From assembly GCA_037013495.1 (NCBI GenBank), contig CM072801.1, positions 37,250,001-37,314,000 on the forward strand: DNA of 64,000 nt, in the 5' to 3' direction. Shown piece after piece: positions 51,370 to 63,589 of this stretch. A program made the position numbers and the translations under genes. Under the pieces are notes generated by a model that worked only from the letters and a program-made list of their open reading frames with translations, was not told the DNA's origin and searched no databases. Every line of letters begins with the position of its first letter. Position 1 is the stretch's first letter. This stretch comes from Hippophae tibetana (Eukaryota > Streptophyta > Magnoliopsida > Rosales > Elaeagnaceae).

Positions 51370-54300
51370 CTGAAAATATATAATATAACTTCATATATGT
51401 ATTTTTTTGAATTTTACATTTAAAAAAACTTTGTCCATTGAATTTTCCTATTCTATCATAAATCAAAATCTTAAAGAAAGATAGATATTTGTATACCAAG
51501 TCTTGTGTTTTCTTTCAATTTTTTTGTCATTATTTTGTCTTTCGATTTAATTTCCTAGTTTTCTTTAAATTCTTTGTACCTTTTTCATGATTTATGTTTT
51601 TTGTGGTCAACCTATCTTTGTTCTTGAAAAAACCTTAGAGCTACTCAAGTTCTCGATTTCAATCAAAACTAGGTTACTAATATGGGTTGCAACTTTAAAC
51701 TGTTGTAACCTTTAATTGGTTTACCGAAATGACTATTATAATCAATCAAATCGTTGCTCTTTCTATTCCAAAAACACGCTCAAAGAAAAGTTTATTTATC
51801 AGAATCGTTTAACCAAAATTACTTCGTTTACACTACTTGCCAACCTCAAATAGTTAGGTGGCTTCTTATTGTTTTGTTTTCTATTCTTGTACTTTTGGGT
51901 TCCAATTTGATCATCTTAACCCTGTTCTAAGCAATTTAATCATTCTTAATCGTTGAGTTCCTATGTTATCCGCCAAAAGGTTCCGCATCATTTGGTATCA
52001 AAGCCTTGTTGCTGAAAATATATAATATAACTTCATATATGTATTTTTTTGAATTTTACATTTAAAAAAACTTTGTCCATTGAATTTTCCTATTCTATCA
52101 TAAATCAAAATCTTAAAGAAAGATAGATATTTGTATACCAAGTCTTGTGTTTTCTTTCAATTTTTTTGTCATTATTTTGTCTTTCGATTTAATTTCCTAG
52201 TTTTCTTTAAATTCTTTGTACCTTTTTCATGATTTATGTTTTTTGTGGTCAACCTATCTTTGTTCTTGAAAAAACCTTAGAGCTACTCAAGTTCTCGATT
52301 TCAATCAAAACTAGGTTACTAATATGGGTTGCAACTTTAAACTGTTGTAACCTTTAATTGGTTTATCGAAATGACTATTATAATCAATCAAATCGTTGCT
52401 CTTTCTATTCCAAAAACACGCTCAAAGAAAAGTTTATTTATCAGAATCGTTTAACCAAAATTACTTCGTTTACACTACTTGCCAACCTCAAATAGTTAGG
52501 TGGCTTCTTATTGTTTTGTTTTCTATTCTTGTACTTTTGGGTTCCAATTTGATCATCTTAACCCTGTTCTAAGCAATTTAATCATTCTTAATCGTTGAGT
52601 TCCTATGTTATCCGCCAAAAGGTTCCGCATCATTTGGTATCAAAGCCTTGTTGCTGAAAATATATAATATAACTTCATATATGTATTTTTTTGAATTTTA
52701 CATTTAAAAAAACTTTGTCCATTGAATTTTTCTATTCTTTCATAAGTCAAAATCTTAAAGAAAGATAGATATTTGTATACCAAGTCTTGTGTTTTCTTTC
52801 AATTTTTTTGTCATTATTTTGTCTTTCGATTTAATTTCCTAGTTTTCTTTAAATTCTTTGTACCTTCTTCATGATTTATGTTTTTTGTGGTCAACCTATC
52901 TTTGTTCTTGAAAAAACCTTAGAGCTACTCCAGTTCTCGATTTCAATCAAAACTAGGTTACTAATATAGGTTGCAACTTTAAACTGTTGTAACTTTTAAT
53001 TGGTTTATCGAAATGACTATTATAATCAATCAAATCGTTGCTCTTTCGATTCCAAAAACACGCTCAAAGAAATGTTTATTTATCGGAATCGGTTAACCAA
53101 AATTACTTCGTTTACACTACTTGCCAACCTCAAATAGTTACGTGGCTTCTTATTGCGTTGTTTTCTGTTCTTTTTCTTTTGGGTTCCAATTTGATCATCT
53201 TAACCCTGTTCTAAGAAATTTAATCATTCTTAATTGTTGAGTTCCTATGTTGTCCGCCAAATGGTTCCGCATCATTTGGTATCAAAGCCTTGGTTGCAGA
53301 AAATATGTAATATATCTTCATATATGTATTTTTTTGAATTTTACATTTAAAAAAAACTTTGTCCATTGAATTTTATATGCTTTCATAAATCAAAATCACA
53401 ATGAAAGATAGATATTTGTATACCAAGTCTTGTGTTTTCTTTCAATTTTTTTGTCATTATTTTGTCTTTCGATTTAATTTCCTAGTTTTCTTTAAATTCT
53501 TTGTACCTTTTTCATGATTTATGTTTTTTGTGGTCAACCTATCTTTGTTCTTGAAAAAACCTTAGAGCTACTCAAGTTCTCGATTTCAATCAAAACTAGG
53601 TTACTAATATGGGTTGCAACTTTAAACTGTTGTAACTTTAAATTGGTTTATCGAAATGACTATTATAATCAATCAAATCGTCGCTCTTTCGATTAAAAAA
53701 ACACGCTCAAAGAAAAGTTTATTTATCGGAATTTGTTTTACCAAAATTACTTCGTTTACACTACTTGCCAACCTCAAATAGTTAGGTGGCTTCTTACTGC
53801 GTTTTTTTCTGTTCTTGTTCTTTTTATGTTCCAATTTGATCATCTTAACCCTGTTCTAAGCAATTTAATCATTCTTAATCGTTGAGTTCCTATGTTATCC
53901 GCCAAAAGGTTTCGCATCATTTGGTATCAAAGCCTTGTTGCTGTAAATATATAATATAACTTCATATATGTATTTTTTTGAATTTTACATTTAAAAAAAA
54001 CTTTGTCCATTGAATTTTATATGCTTTCATAAATCAAAATCACAATGAAAGATAGATATTTGTATACCAAGTCTTGTGTTTTCTTTCAATTTTTTTGTCA
54101 TTATTTTGTCTTTCGATTTAATTTCCTAGTTTTCTTTAAATTCTTTGTACCTTTTTCATGATTTATGTTTTTTGTGGTCAACCTATCTTTGTTCTTGAAA
54201 AAACCTTAGAGCTACTCAAGTTCTCGATTTCAATCAAAACTAGGTTACTAATATGGGTTGCAACTTTAAACTGTTGTAACTTTAAATTGGTTTATCGAAA

Positions 54301-54584
54301 TGACTATTATAATCAATCAAATCGTCGCTCTTTCGATTAAAAAAACACGCTCAAAGAAAAGTTTATTTATCGGAATTTGTTTTACCAAAATTACTTCGTT
54401 TACACTACTTGCCAACCTCAAATAGTTAGGTGGCTTCTTACTGCGTTTTTTTCTGTTCTTGTTCTTTTTATGTTCCAATTTGATCATCTTAACCCTGTTC
54501 TAAGCAATTTAATCATTCTTAATCGTTGAGTTCCTATGTTATCCGCCAAAAGGTTTCGCATCATTTGGTATCAAAGCCTTGTTG
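51370..54584 (+). repeat. Five-unit block, copy 1 (units 81-85)
   Basis: Unit 81 has 'ggtttaccgaaatg'. Unit 82 has 'ggtttatcgaaatg'. Both have 'attgttttgttttct'. Unit 83 ends 'ttggttgcagaaaatatg' and has 'aaagaaatgtttattt'. Unit 84 has the 'atatgctttcat' front. Units 81-83 and the first part of 84 recur 3,215-3,216 bp to the right in units 86-89. Confidence 0.8.
53297..54584 (+). repeat. Adjacent near-identical pair within the block (units 84-85), 644 bp shift
   Basis: Apart from the first ~35 bases ('cagaaaatatgtaatat' against 'ctgtaaatatataatat'), units 84 and 85 read the same. They share 'cataaatcaaaatcac', 'aagttctcgatttc', 'tcgattaaaaaaacac', 'ttactgcgtttttttc' and 'aaaggtttcgcatc'. They combine an 'atatgctttcat' front with the rear of unit 80, so the duplication followed the formation of that hybrid. 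Confidence 0.82.
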
Positions 54585-57500
54585 CTGTAAATATATAATA
54601 TAACTTCATATATGTATTTTTTTGAATTTTACATTTAAAAAAACTTTGTCCATTGAATTTTCCTATTCTATCATAAATCAAAATCTTAAAGAAAGATAGA
54701 TATTTGTATACCAAGTCTTGTGTTTTCTTTCAATTTTTTTGTCATTATTTTGTCTTTCGATTTAATTTCCTAGTTTTCTTTAAATTCTTTGTACCTTTTT
54801 CATGATTTATGTTTTTTGTGGTCAACCTATCTTTGTTCTTGAAAAAACCTTAGAGCTACTCAAGTTCTCGATTTCAATCAAAACTAGGTTACTAATATGG
54901 GTTGCAACTTTAAACTGTTGTAACCTTTAATTGGTTTACCGAAATGACTATTATAATCAATCAAATCGTTGCTCTTTCTATTCCAAAAACACGCTCAAAG
55001 AAAAGTTTATTTATCAGAATCGTTTAACCAAAATTACTTCGTTTACACTACTTGCCAACCTCAAATAGTTAGGTGGCTTCTTATTGTTTTGTTTTCTATT
55101 CTTGTACTTTTGGGTTCCAATTTGATCATCTTAACCCTGTTCTAAGCAATTTAATCATTCTTAATCGTTGAGTTCCTATGTTATCCGCCAAAAGGTTCCG
55201 CATCATTTGGTATCAAAGCCTTGTTGCTGAAAATATATAATATAACTTCATATATGTATTTTTTTGAATTTTACATTTAAAAAAACTTTGTCCATTGAAT
55301 TTTCCTATTCTATCATAAATCAAAATCTTAAAGAAAGATAGATATTTGTATACCAAGTCTTGTGTTTTCTTTCAATTTTTTTGTCATTATTTTGTCTTTC
55401 GATTTAATTTCCTAGTTTTCTTTAAATTCTTTGTACCTTTTTCATGATTTATGTTTTTTGTGGTCAACCTATCTTTGTTCTTGAAAAAACCTTAGAGCTA
55501 CTCAAGTTCTCGATTTCAATCAAAACTAGGTTACTAATATGGGTTGCAACTTTAAACTGTTGTAACCTTTAATTGGTTTATCGAAATGACTATTATAATC
55601 AATCAAATCGTTGCTCTTTCTATTCCAAAAACACGCTCAAAGAAAAGTTTATTTATCAGAATCGTTTAACCAAAATTACTTCGTTTACACTACTTGCCAA
55701 CCTCAAATAGTTAGGTGGCTTCTTATTGTTTTGTTTTCTATTCTTGTACTTTTGGGTTCCAATTTGATCATCTTAACCCTGTTCTAAGCAATTTAATCAT
55801 TCTTAATCGTTGAGTTCCTATGTTATCCGCCAAAAGGTTCCGCATCATTTGGTATCAAAGCCTTGTTGCTGAAAATATATAATATAACTTCAATATATGT
55901 ATTTTTTTGAATTTTACATTTAAAAAAACTTTGTCCATTGAATTTTTCTATTCTTTCATAAGTCAAAATCTTAAAGAAAGATAGATATTTGTATACCAAG
56001 TCTTGTGTTTTCTTTCAATTTTTTTGTCATTATTTTGTCTTTCGATTTAATTTCCTAGTTTTCTTTAAATTCTTTGTACCTTCTTCATGATTTATGTTTT
56101 TTGTGGTCAACCTATCTTTGTTCTTGAAAAAACCTTAGAGCTACTCCAGTTCACGATTTCAATCAAAACTAGGTTACTAATATGGGTTGCAACTTTAAAC
56201 TGTTGTAACTTTTAATTGGTTTATCGAAATGACTATTATAATCAATCAAATCGTTGCTCTTTCGATTCCAAAAACACGCTCAAAGAAATGTTTATTTATC
56301 GGAATCGGTTAACCAAAATTACTTCGTTTACACTACTTGCCAACCTCAAATAGTTACGTGGCTTCTTATTGCGTTGTTTTCTGTTCTTTTTCTTTTGGGT
56401 TCCAATTTGATCATCTTAACCCTGTTCTAAGAAATTTAATCATTCTTAATTGTTGAGTTCCTATGTTGTCCGCCAAATGGTTCCGCATCATTTGGTATCA
56501 AAGCCTTGGTTGCAGAAAATATGTAATATATCTTCATATATGTATTTTTTTGAATTTTACATTTAAAAAAAACTTTGTCCATTGAATTTTATATGCTTTC
56601 ATAAATCAAAATCACAATGAAAGATAGATATTTGTATACCAAGTCTTGTGTTTTCTTTCAATTTTTTTGTCATTATTTTGTCTTTCGATTTAATTTCCTA
56701 GTTTTCTTTAAATTCTTTGTACCTTTTTCATGATTTATGTTTTTTGTGGTGAACCTATCTTTGTTCTTGAAAAAACCTTAGAGCTACTCAAGTTCTCGAT
56801 TTCAATCAAAACTAGGTTACTAATATGGGTTGCAACTTTAAACTGTTGTAACCTTTAATTGGTTTATCGAAATGACTATTATAATCAATCAAATCGTTGC
56901 TCTTTCTATTCCAAAAACACGCTCAAAGAAAAGTTTATTTATCAGAATCGTTTAACCAAAATTACTTCGTTTACACTACTTGCCAACCTCAAATAGTTAG
57001 GTGGCTTCTTATTGTTTTGTTTTCTATTCTTGTACTTTTGGGTTCCAATTTGATCATCTTAACCCTGTTCTAAGCAATTTAATCATTCTTAATCGTTGAG
57101 TTCCTATGTTATCCGCCAAAAGGTTCCGCATCATTTGGTATCAAAGCCTTGTTGCTGAAAATATATAATATAACTTCATATATGTATGTTTTTGAATTTT
57201 ACATTTAAAAAAACTTTGTCCATTGAATTTTCCTATTCTATCATAAATCAAAATCTTAAAGAAAGATAGATATTTGTATACCAAGTCTTGTGTTTTCTTT
57301 CAATTTTTTTGTCATTATTTTGTCTTTCGATTTAATTTCCTAGTTTTCTTTAAATTCTTTGTACCTTTTTCATGATTTATGTTTTTTGTGGTCAACCTAT
57401 CTTTGTTCTTGAAAAAACCTTAGAGCTACTCAAGTTCTCGATTTCAATCAAAACTAGGTTACTAATATGGGTTGCAACTTTAAACTGTTGTAACCTTTAA

Positions 57501-57797
57501 TTGGTTTACCGAAATGACTATTATAATCAATCAAATCGTTGCTCTTTCTATTCCAAAAACACGCTCAAAGAAAAGTTTATTTATCAGAATCGTTTAACCA
57601 AAATTACTTCGTTTACACTACTTGCCAACCTCGAATAGTTACGTGGCTTCTTATTGCGTTGTTTTCTGTTCTTGTTCTTTTGGGTTCCAATTTGATCATC
57701 TTAACCCTGTTCTAAGCAATTTAATCATTCTTAATCGTTGAGTTCCTATGTTGTCCGCCAAATTGTTCCGCATCATTTGGTATCAAAGCCTTGGTTG
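54585..57797 (+). repeat. Five-unit block, copy 2 (units 86-90)
   Basis: Units 86-88 repeat 81-83. Unit 89 repeats the front of 84, including 'cagaaaatatg', then continues as unit 82 ('taacctttaattgg', 'attgttttgttttct') with the private 'gtggtgaacc'. Unit 90 begins like 81 with 'tatgtatgtttttg', keeps 'ggtttaccgaaatg', and then switches to 'cctcgaatagttacgtgg' and a 'ccaaattgttcc' tail. Unit 88 has an extra A in 'cttcaatatatg'. Confidence 0.8.
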
Positions 57798-59084
57798 CTG
57801 AAAATATGTAATATATCTTCATATATGTATTTTTTTGAATTTTACATTTAAAAAAAATTTGTCCATTGAATTTTCCTATTCTATCATAAGTCAAAATCTT
57901 AAAGAAAGATAGATATTTGTATACCAAGTCTTGTGTTTTCTTTCTATTTTTTTGTCATTATTTTGTCTTTCGATTTAATTTCCTAGTTTTTCTTTAAATT
58001 CTTTGTACCTTCTTCATGATTTATGTTTTTTGTGGTCAACCTATCTTTGTCCTTCAAAAAACCTTAGAGCTACTCCAGTTCGCGATTACAATAAAAACTA
58101 GGTTACTAATATGGGTTGCAACTTTAAACTGTTGTAACTTTAAATTGGTTTATCGAAATAACTATTATAATCAATCAAATCGTCGCTCTTTCGATTAAAA
58201 AAACACGCTCAAAGAAAAGTTTATTTATCGGAATTTGTTTTACCAAAATTACTTCGTTTACACTACTTGCCAACCTCGAATAGTTAGGTGGCTTCTTATT
58301 GCGTTTTTTTCTGTTCTTGTTCTTTTTATGTTCCAATTTGATCATCTTAACCCAGTTCTAAGCAATTTAATCATTCTTAATCGTTGAGTTCCTATGTTAT
58401 CCGCCAAAAGGTTCCGCATCATTTGGTATCAAAGCCTTGTTGCTGAAAATATATAATATAACTTCATATATGTATTTTTTTGAATTTTATATTTAAAAAA
58501 ACTTTGTCCATTGAATTTTCCTCTTCTATCATAAGTCAAAATCTTAAAGAAAGATAGATATTTGTATACCAAGTCTTGTGTTTTCTTTCAATTTTTTTGT
58601 CATTATTTTGTCTTTCGATTTAATTTCCTAGTTTTCTTTAAATTCTTTGTACCTTTTTCATGATTTATGTTTTTTGTGGTCAACCTATCTTTGTTCTTGA
58701 AAAAACCTTAGAGCTACTCAAGTTCTCGATTTCAATCAAAACTAGGTTACTAATATGGGTTGCAACTTTAAACTGTTGTAACTTTTAATTGGTTTATCGA
58801 AATGACTATTATAATCAATCAAATCGTTGCTCTTTCTATTCCAAAAACACGCTCACAGAAAAGTTTATTTATCGGAATCGGTTAACCAAAATTACTTCGT
58901 TTACACTACTTGCCAACCTCAAGTAGTTAGGTGGCTTCTTATTGTGTTGTTTTCTGTTCTTGTTCTTTTGGGTTCCAATTTGATCATCTTAACCCTGTTC
59001 TAAGCAATTTAATCATTCTTAATCGTTGAGTTCCTATGTTGCCGCCAAAAGGGTCCGCATCATTTGGTATCAAAGCCTTGGTTG
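57798..59084 (+). repeat. Units 91-92: relatives of unit 44 and of units 98-99
   Basis: Unit 91 (645 bp) has 'gtccttcaaaaaacc', 'tcgaaataactatt', 'tcgattaaaaaaacac', 'cctcgaatagttagg' and 'aacccagttctaag'. The last two also occur in unit 98 (62301). Unit 92 has 'gaattttatatttaaa', shared with unit 99, and 'ttttcctcttctatc'. It then switches to a B/G-type rear with 'cacagaaaag' and 'gccgccaaaagggtcc', leading into the second copy of unit 79. Confidence 0.72.
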
Positions 59085-61655
59085 CTGAAAATATGTAATT
59101 TATCTTCATATATGTATTTTTTTGAATTTTACATTTTAAAAAACTTTGTCCATTGAATTTTCTATTCTTTCATAAGTCAAAATCACAAAGAAAGATAGAT
59201 ATTTGTATACCAAGTCTTGTGTTTTCTTTCAATTTTGTTGTCATTATTTTGTCTATCGATTTAATTTCCTAGTTTTCTTTAAATTCTTTGTACCTTCTCC
59301 ATGATTTATGTTTTTTGTGGTCAACCTATCTTTGTTCTTGAAAAAACCTTAGAGCTACTCTAGTTCACGATTTCAATCAAAACTAGGTTACTAATATGGG
59401 TTGTAACTTTAAAATATTGTAACTTTTAATTGGTTTATCGAAATGACTATTATAATCAATCAAATCGTTGCTCTTTCTATCCCAAAAACACGCTCAAAGA
59501 AAATTTTATTTATCGGAATTTGTTTTACCAAAATTACTTCGTTTACACTACTTTCCAACCTCAAATAGTTAGGTGGCTTCTTATTGCGTTTTTTTCTGTT
59601 CTTGTTCTTTTTATGTTCCAATTTGATCATCTTAACCCTGTTCTAAGCAATTTAATCATTCTTAATCGTTGAGTTCCTATGTTATCCGCCAAAAGGTTCC
59701 GCATCATTTGGTATCAAAGCCTTGTTGCTGAAAATATATAATATAACTTCATATATGTATTTTTTTGAATTTTACATTTAAAAAAACTTTGTCCATTGAA
59801 TTTTCCTATTCTATCATAAATCAAAATCTTAAAGAAAGATAGATATTTGTATACCAAGTCTTGTGTTTTCTTTCAATTTTTTTGTCATTATTTTGTCTTT
59901 CGATTTAATTTCCTAGTTTTCTTTAAATTCTTTGTACCTTTTTCATGATTTATGTTTTTTGTGGTCAACCTATCTTTGTTCTTGAAAAAACCTTAGAGCT
60001 ACTCAAGTTCTCGATTTCAATCAAAACTAGGTTACTAATATGGGTTGCAACTTTAAACTGTTGTAACTTTAAATTGGTTTATCGAAATGACTATTATAAT
60101 CAATCAAATCGTCGCTCTTTCGATTAAAAAAACACGCTCAAAGAAAAGTTTATTTATCGGAATTTGTTTTACCAAAATTACTTCGTTTACACTACTTGCC
60201 AACCTCAAATAGTTAGGTGGCTTCTTACTGCGTTTTTTTCTGTTCTTGTTCTTTTTATGTTCCAATTTGATCATCTTAACCCTGTTCTAAGCAATTTAAT
60301 CATTCTTAATCGTTGAGTTCCTATGTTATCCGCCAAAAGGTTTCGCATCATTTGGTATCAAAGCCTTGTTGCTGTAAATATATAATATAACTTCATATAT
60401 GTATTTTTTTGAATTTTACATTTAAAAAAACTTTGTCCATTGAATTTTCCTATTCTATCATAAATCAAAATCTTAAAGAAAGATAGATATTTGTATACCA
60501 AGTCTTGTGTTTTCTTTCAATTTTTTTGTCATTATTTTGTCTTTCGATTTAATTTCCTAGTTTTCTTTAAATTCTTTGTACCTTTTTCATGATTTATGTT
60601 TTTTGTGGTCAACCTATCTTTGTTCTTGAAAAAACCTTAGAGCTACTCAAGTTCTCGATTTCAATCAAAACTAGGTTACTAATATGGGTTGCAACTTTAA
60701 ACTGTTGTAACCTTTAATTGGTTTACCGAAATGACTATTATAATCAATCAAATCGTTGCTCTTTCTATTCCAAAAACACGCTCAAAGAAAAGTTTATTTA
60801 TCAGAATCGTTTAACCAAAATTACTTCGTTTACACTACTTGCCAACCTCAAATAGTTAGGTGGCTTCTTATTGTTTTGTTTTCTATTCTTGTACTTTTGG
60901 GTTCCAATTTGATCATCTTAACCCTGTTCTAAGCAATTTAATCATTCTTAATCGTTGAGTTCCTATGTTATCCGCCAAAAGGTTCCGCATCATTTGGTAT
61001 CAAAGCCTTGTTGCTGAAAATATATAATATAACTTCATATATGTATTTTTTTGAATTTTACATTAAAAAAAACTTTGTCCATTGAATTTTCCTATTCTAT
61101 CATAAATCAAAATCTTAAAGAAAGATAGATATTTGTATACCAAGTCTTGTGTTTTCTTTCAATTTTTTTGTCATTATTTTGTCTTTCGATTTAATTTCCT
61201 AGTTTTCTTTAAATTCTTTGTACCTTTTTCATGATTTATGTTTTTTGTGGTCAACCTATCTTTGTTCTTGAAAAAACCTTAGAGCTACTCAAGTTCTCGA
61301 TTTCAATCAAAACTAGGTTACTAATATGGGTTGCAACTTTAAACTGTTGTAACCTTTAATTGGTTTATCGAAATGACTATTATAATCAATCAAATCGTTG
61401 CTCTTTCTATTCCAAAAATACGCTCAAAGAAAAGTTTATTTATCAGAATCGTTTAACCAAAATTACTTCGTTTACACTACTTGCCAACCTCAAATAGTTA
61501 GGTGGCTTCTTATTGTTTTGTTTTCTATTCTTGTACTTTTGGGTTCCAATTTGATCATCTTAACCCTGTTCTAAGCAATTTAATCATTCTTAATCGTTGA
61601 GTTCCTATGTTATCCGCCAAAAGGTTCCGCATCATTTGGTATCAAAGCCTTGTTG
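59085..61655 (+). repeat. Units 93-96: second copy of the 79-82 run, 9,002 bp from the first
   Basis: Units 93 and 94 match 79 and 80. Unit 95 (60372) begins 'ctgtaaatatataatat', as units 85 and 86 do and unit 81 does not, then carries 'ggtttaccgaaatg'. Unit 96 matches 82 and 87, with 'acattaaaaaaaac' and 'aaaaatacgctc' as private changes. The 95 start suggests this copy derives from, or exchanged with, the 85-86 junction rather than the 80-81 junction. Confidence 0.8.
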
Positions 61656-63589
61656 CTGAAAATATATAATATAACTTCATATATGTATTTTTTTGAATTT
61701 TACATTTAAAAAAACTTTGTCCATTGAATTTTTCTATTCTTTCATAAGTCAAAATCTTAAAGGAAGATAGATATTTGTATACCAAGTCTTGTGTTTTCTT
61801 TCAATTTTTTTTGTCATTATTTTGTCTTTCGATTTAATTTCCTAGTTTTCTTTAAATTCTTTGTACCTTCTTCATGATTTATGTTTTTTGTGGTCAACCT
61901 ATCTTTGTTCTTGAAAAAACCTTAGAGCTACTCCAGTTCGCGATTTCAATCAAAACTAGGTTACTAATATGGGTTGCAACTTTAAACTGTTGTAACTTTT
62001 AATTGGTTTATCGAAATGACTATTATAATCAATCAAATCGTTGCTCTTTCTATCCCAAAAACACGTTCAAAGAAAATTTTATTTATCGGAATTTGTTTTA
62101 CCAAAATTACTTCGTTTACACTACTTTCCAACCTCAAATAGTTAGGTGGCTTCTTATTGCGTTTTTTTCTGTTCTTGTTCTTTTTATGTTCCAATTTGAT
62201 CATCTTAACCCTGTTCTAAGCAATTTAATCATTCTTAATCGTTGAGTTCCTATGTTATCCGCCAAAAGGTTCCGCATCATTTGGTATCAAAGCCTTGTTG
62301 CTGAAAATATATAATATAACTTCATATATGTATTTTTTTGAATTTTACATTTAAAAAAACTTTGTCCATTGAATTTTCCTATTCTATCATAAATCAAAAT
62401 CTTAAAGAAAGATAGATATTCGTATACCAAGTCTTGTGTTTTCTTTCAATTTTTTTGTCATTATTTTGTCTTTCGATTTAATTTCCTAGTTTTCTTTAAA
62501 TTCTTTGTACCTTTTTCATGATTTATGTTTTTTGTGGTCAACCTATCTTTGTTCTTGAAAAAACCTTAGAGCTACTCAAGTTCGCGATTTCAATCAAAAC
62601 TAGGTTACTAATATGGGTTGCAACTTTAAACTGTTGTAACTTTAAATTGGTTTATCGAAATGACTATTATAATCAATCAAATCGTCGCTCTTTCGATTAA
62701 AAAAACACGCTCAAAGAAAAGTTTATTTATCGGAATTTGTTTTACCAAAATTACTTCGTTTACACTACTTGCCAACCTCGAATAGTTAGGTGGCTTCTTA
62801 TTGCGTTTTTTTTCTGTTCTTGTTCTTTTTATGTTCCAATTTGATCATCTTAACCCAGTTCTAAGCAATTTAATCATTCTTAATCGTTGAGTTCCTATGT
62901 TATCCGCCAAAAGGTTCCGCATCATTTGGTATCAAAGCCTTGTTGCTGAAAATATATAATATAACTTCATATATGTATTTTTTTGAATTTTATATTTAAA
63001 AAAACTTTGTCCATTGAATTTTCCTATTCTATCATAAGTCAAAATCTTAAAGAAAGATAGATATTTGTATACCAAGTCTTGTGTTTTCTTTCAATTTTTT
63101 TGTCATTATTTTGTCTTTCGATTTAATTTCCTAGTTTTCTTTAAATTCTTTGTACCTTTTTCATGATTTATGTTTTTTGTGGTCAACCTATCCTTGTTCT
63201 TGAAACAACCTTAGAGCTACTCCAGTTCGCGATTTCAATCAAAACTAGGTTACTAATATGGGTTGTAACTTTAAACTGTTGTAACTTTTAATTGTTGTAT
63301 CGAAATAACTATTATAATCAATCAAATCGTCGCTCTTTCGATTCCAAAAACAAGCTCAAAGAAAAGTTTATTTATCGGAATTTGTTTTACCAAAATTACT
63401 TCGTTTACACTACTTGCCAACCTCAAATAGTTAGGTGGCTTCTTATTGCGTTGTTTTCTATTCTTGTTGTTTTGGGTTCCAATTTGATTATCTTAACCCT
63501 GTTCTAAGCAATTTAATCATTCTTAATCGTTGAGTTCCTATGTTGTCCGCCAAAAGGTTCGGCATCATTTGGTATCAAAGACTTGGTTG
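61656..63589 (+). repeat. Units 97-99: hybrid and divergent right-hand units
   Basis: Unit 97 begins like 83 and 88 ('tttttctattctttcat', private 'aaaggaagatag') and ends like 79 and 93 ('tctatcccaaaaacac', 'gaaaattttatttatc'), so it is a fusion. Unit 98 matches 80 and 91 with private 'gatattcgtatacc' and 'tcaagttcgcgattt'. Unit 99 has many private changes: 'atccttgttcttgaaac', 'aattgttgtatcg', 'aaacaagctc', 'gttgttttgggttcc', 'tttgattatctt', 'ggttcggcatc' and 'aaagacttgg'. These three units are 644-645 bp, the longest in the window. Confidence 0.72.
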
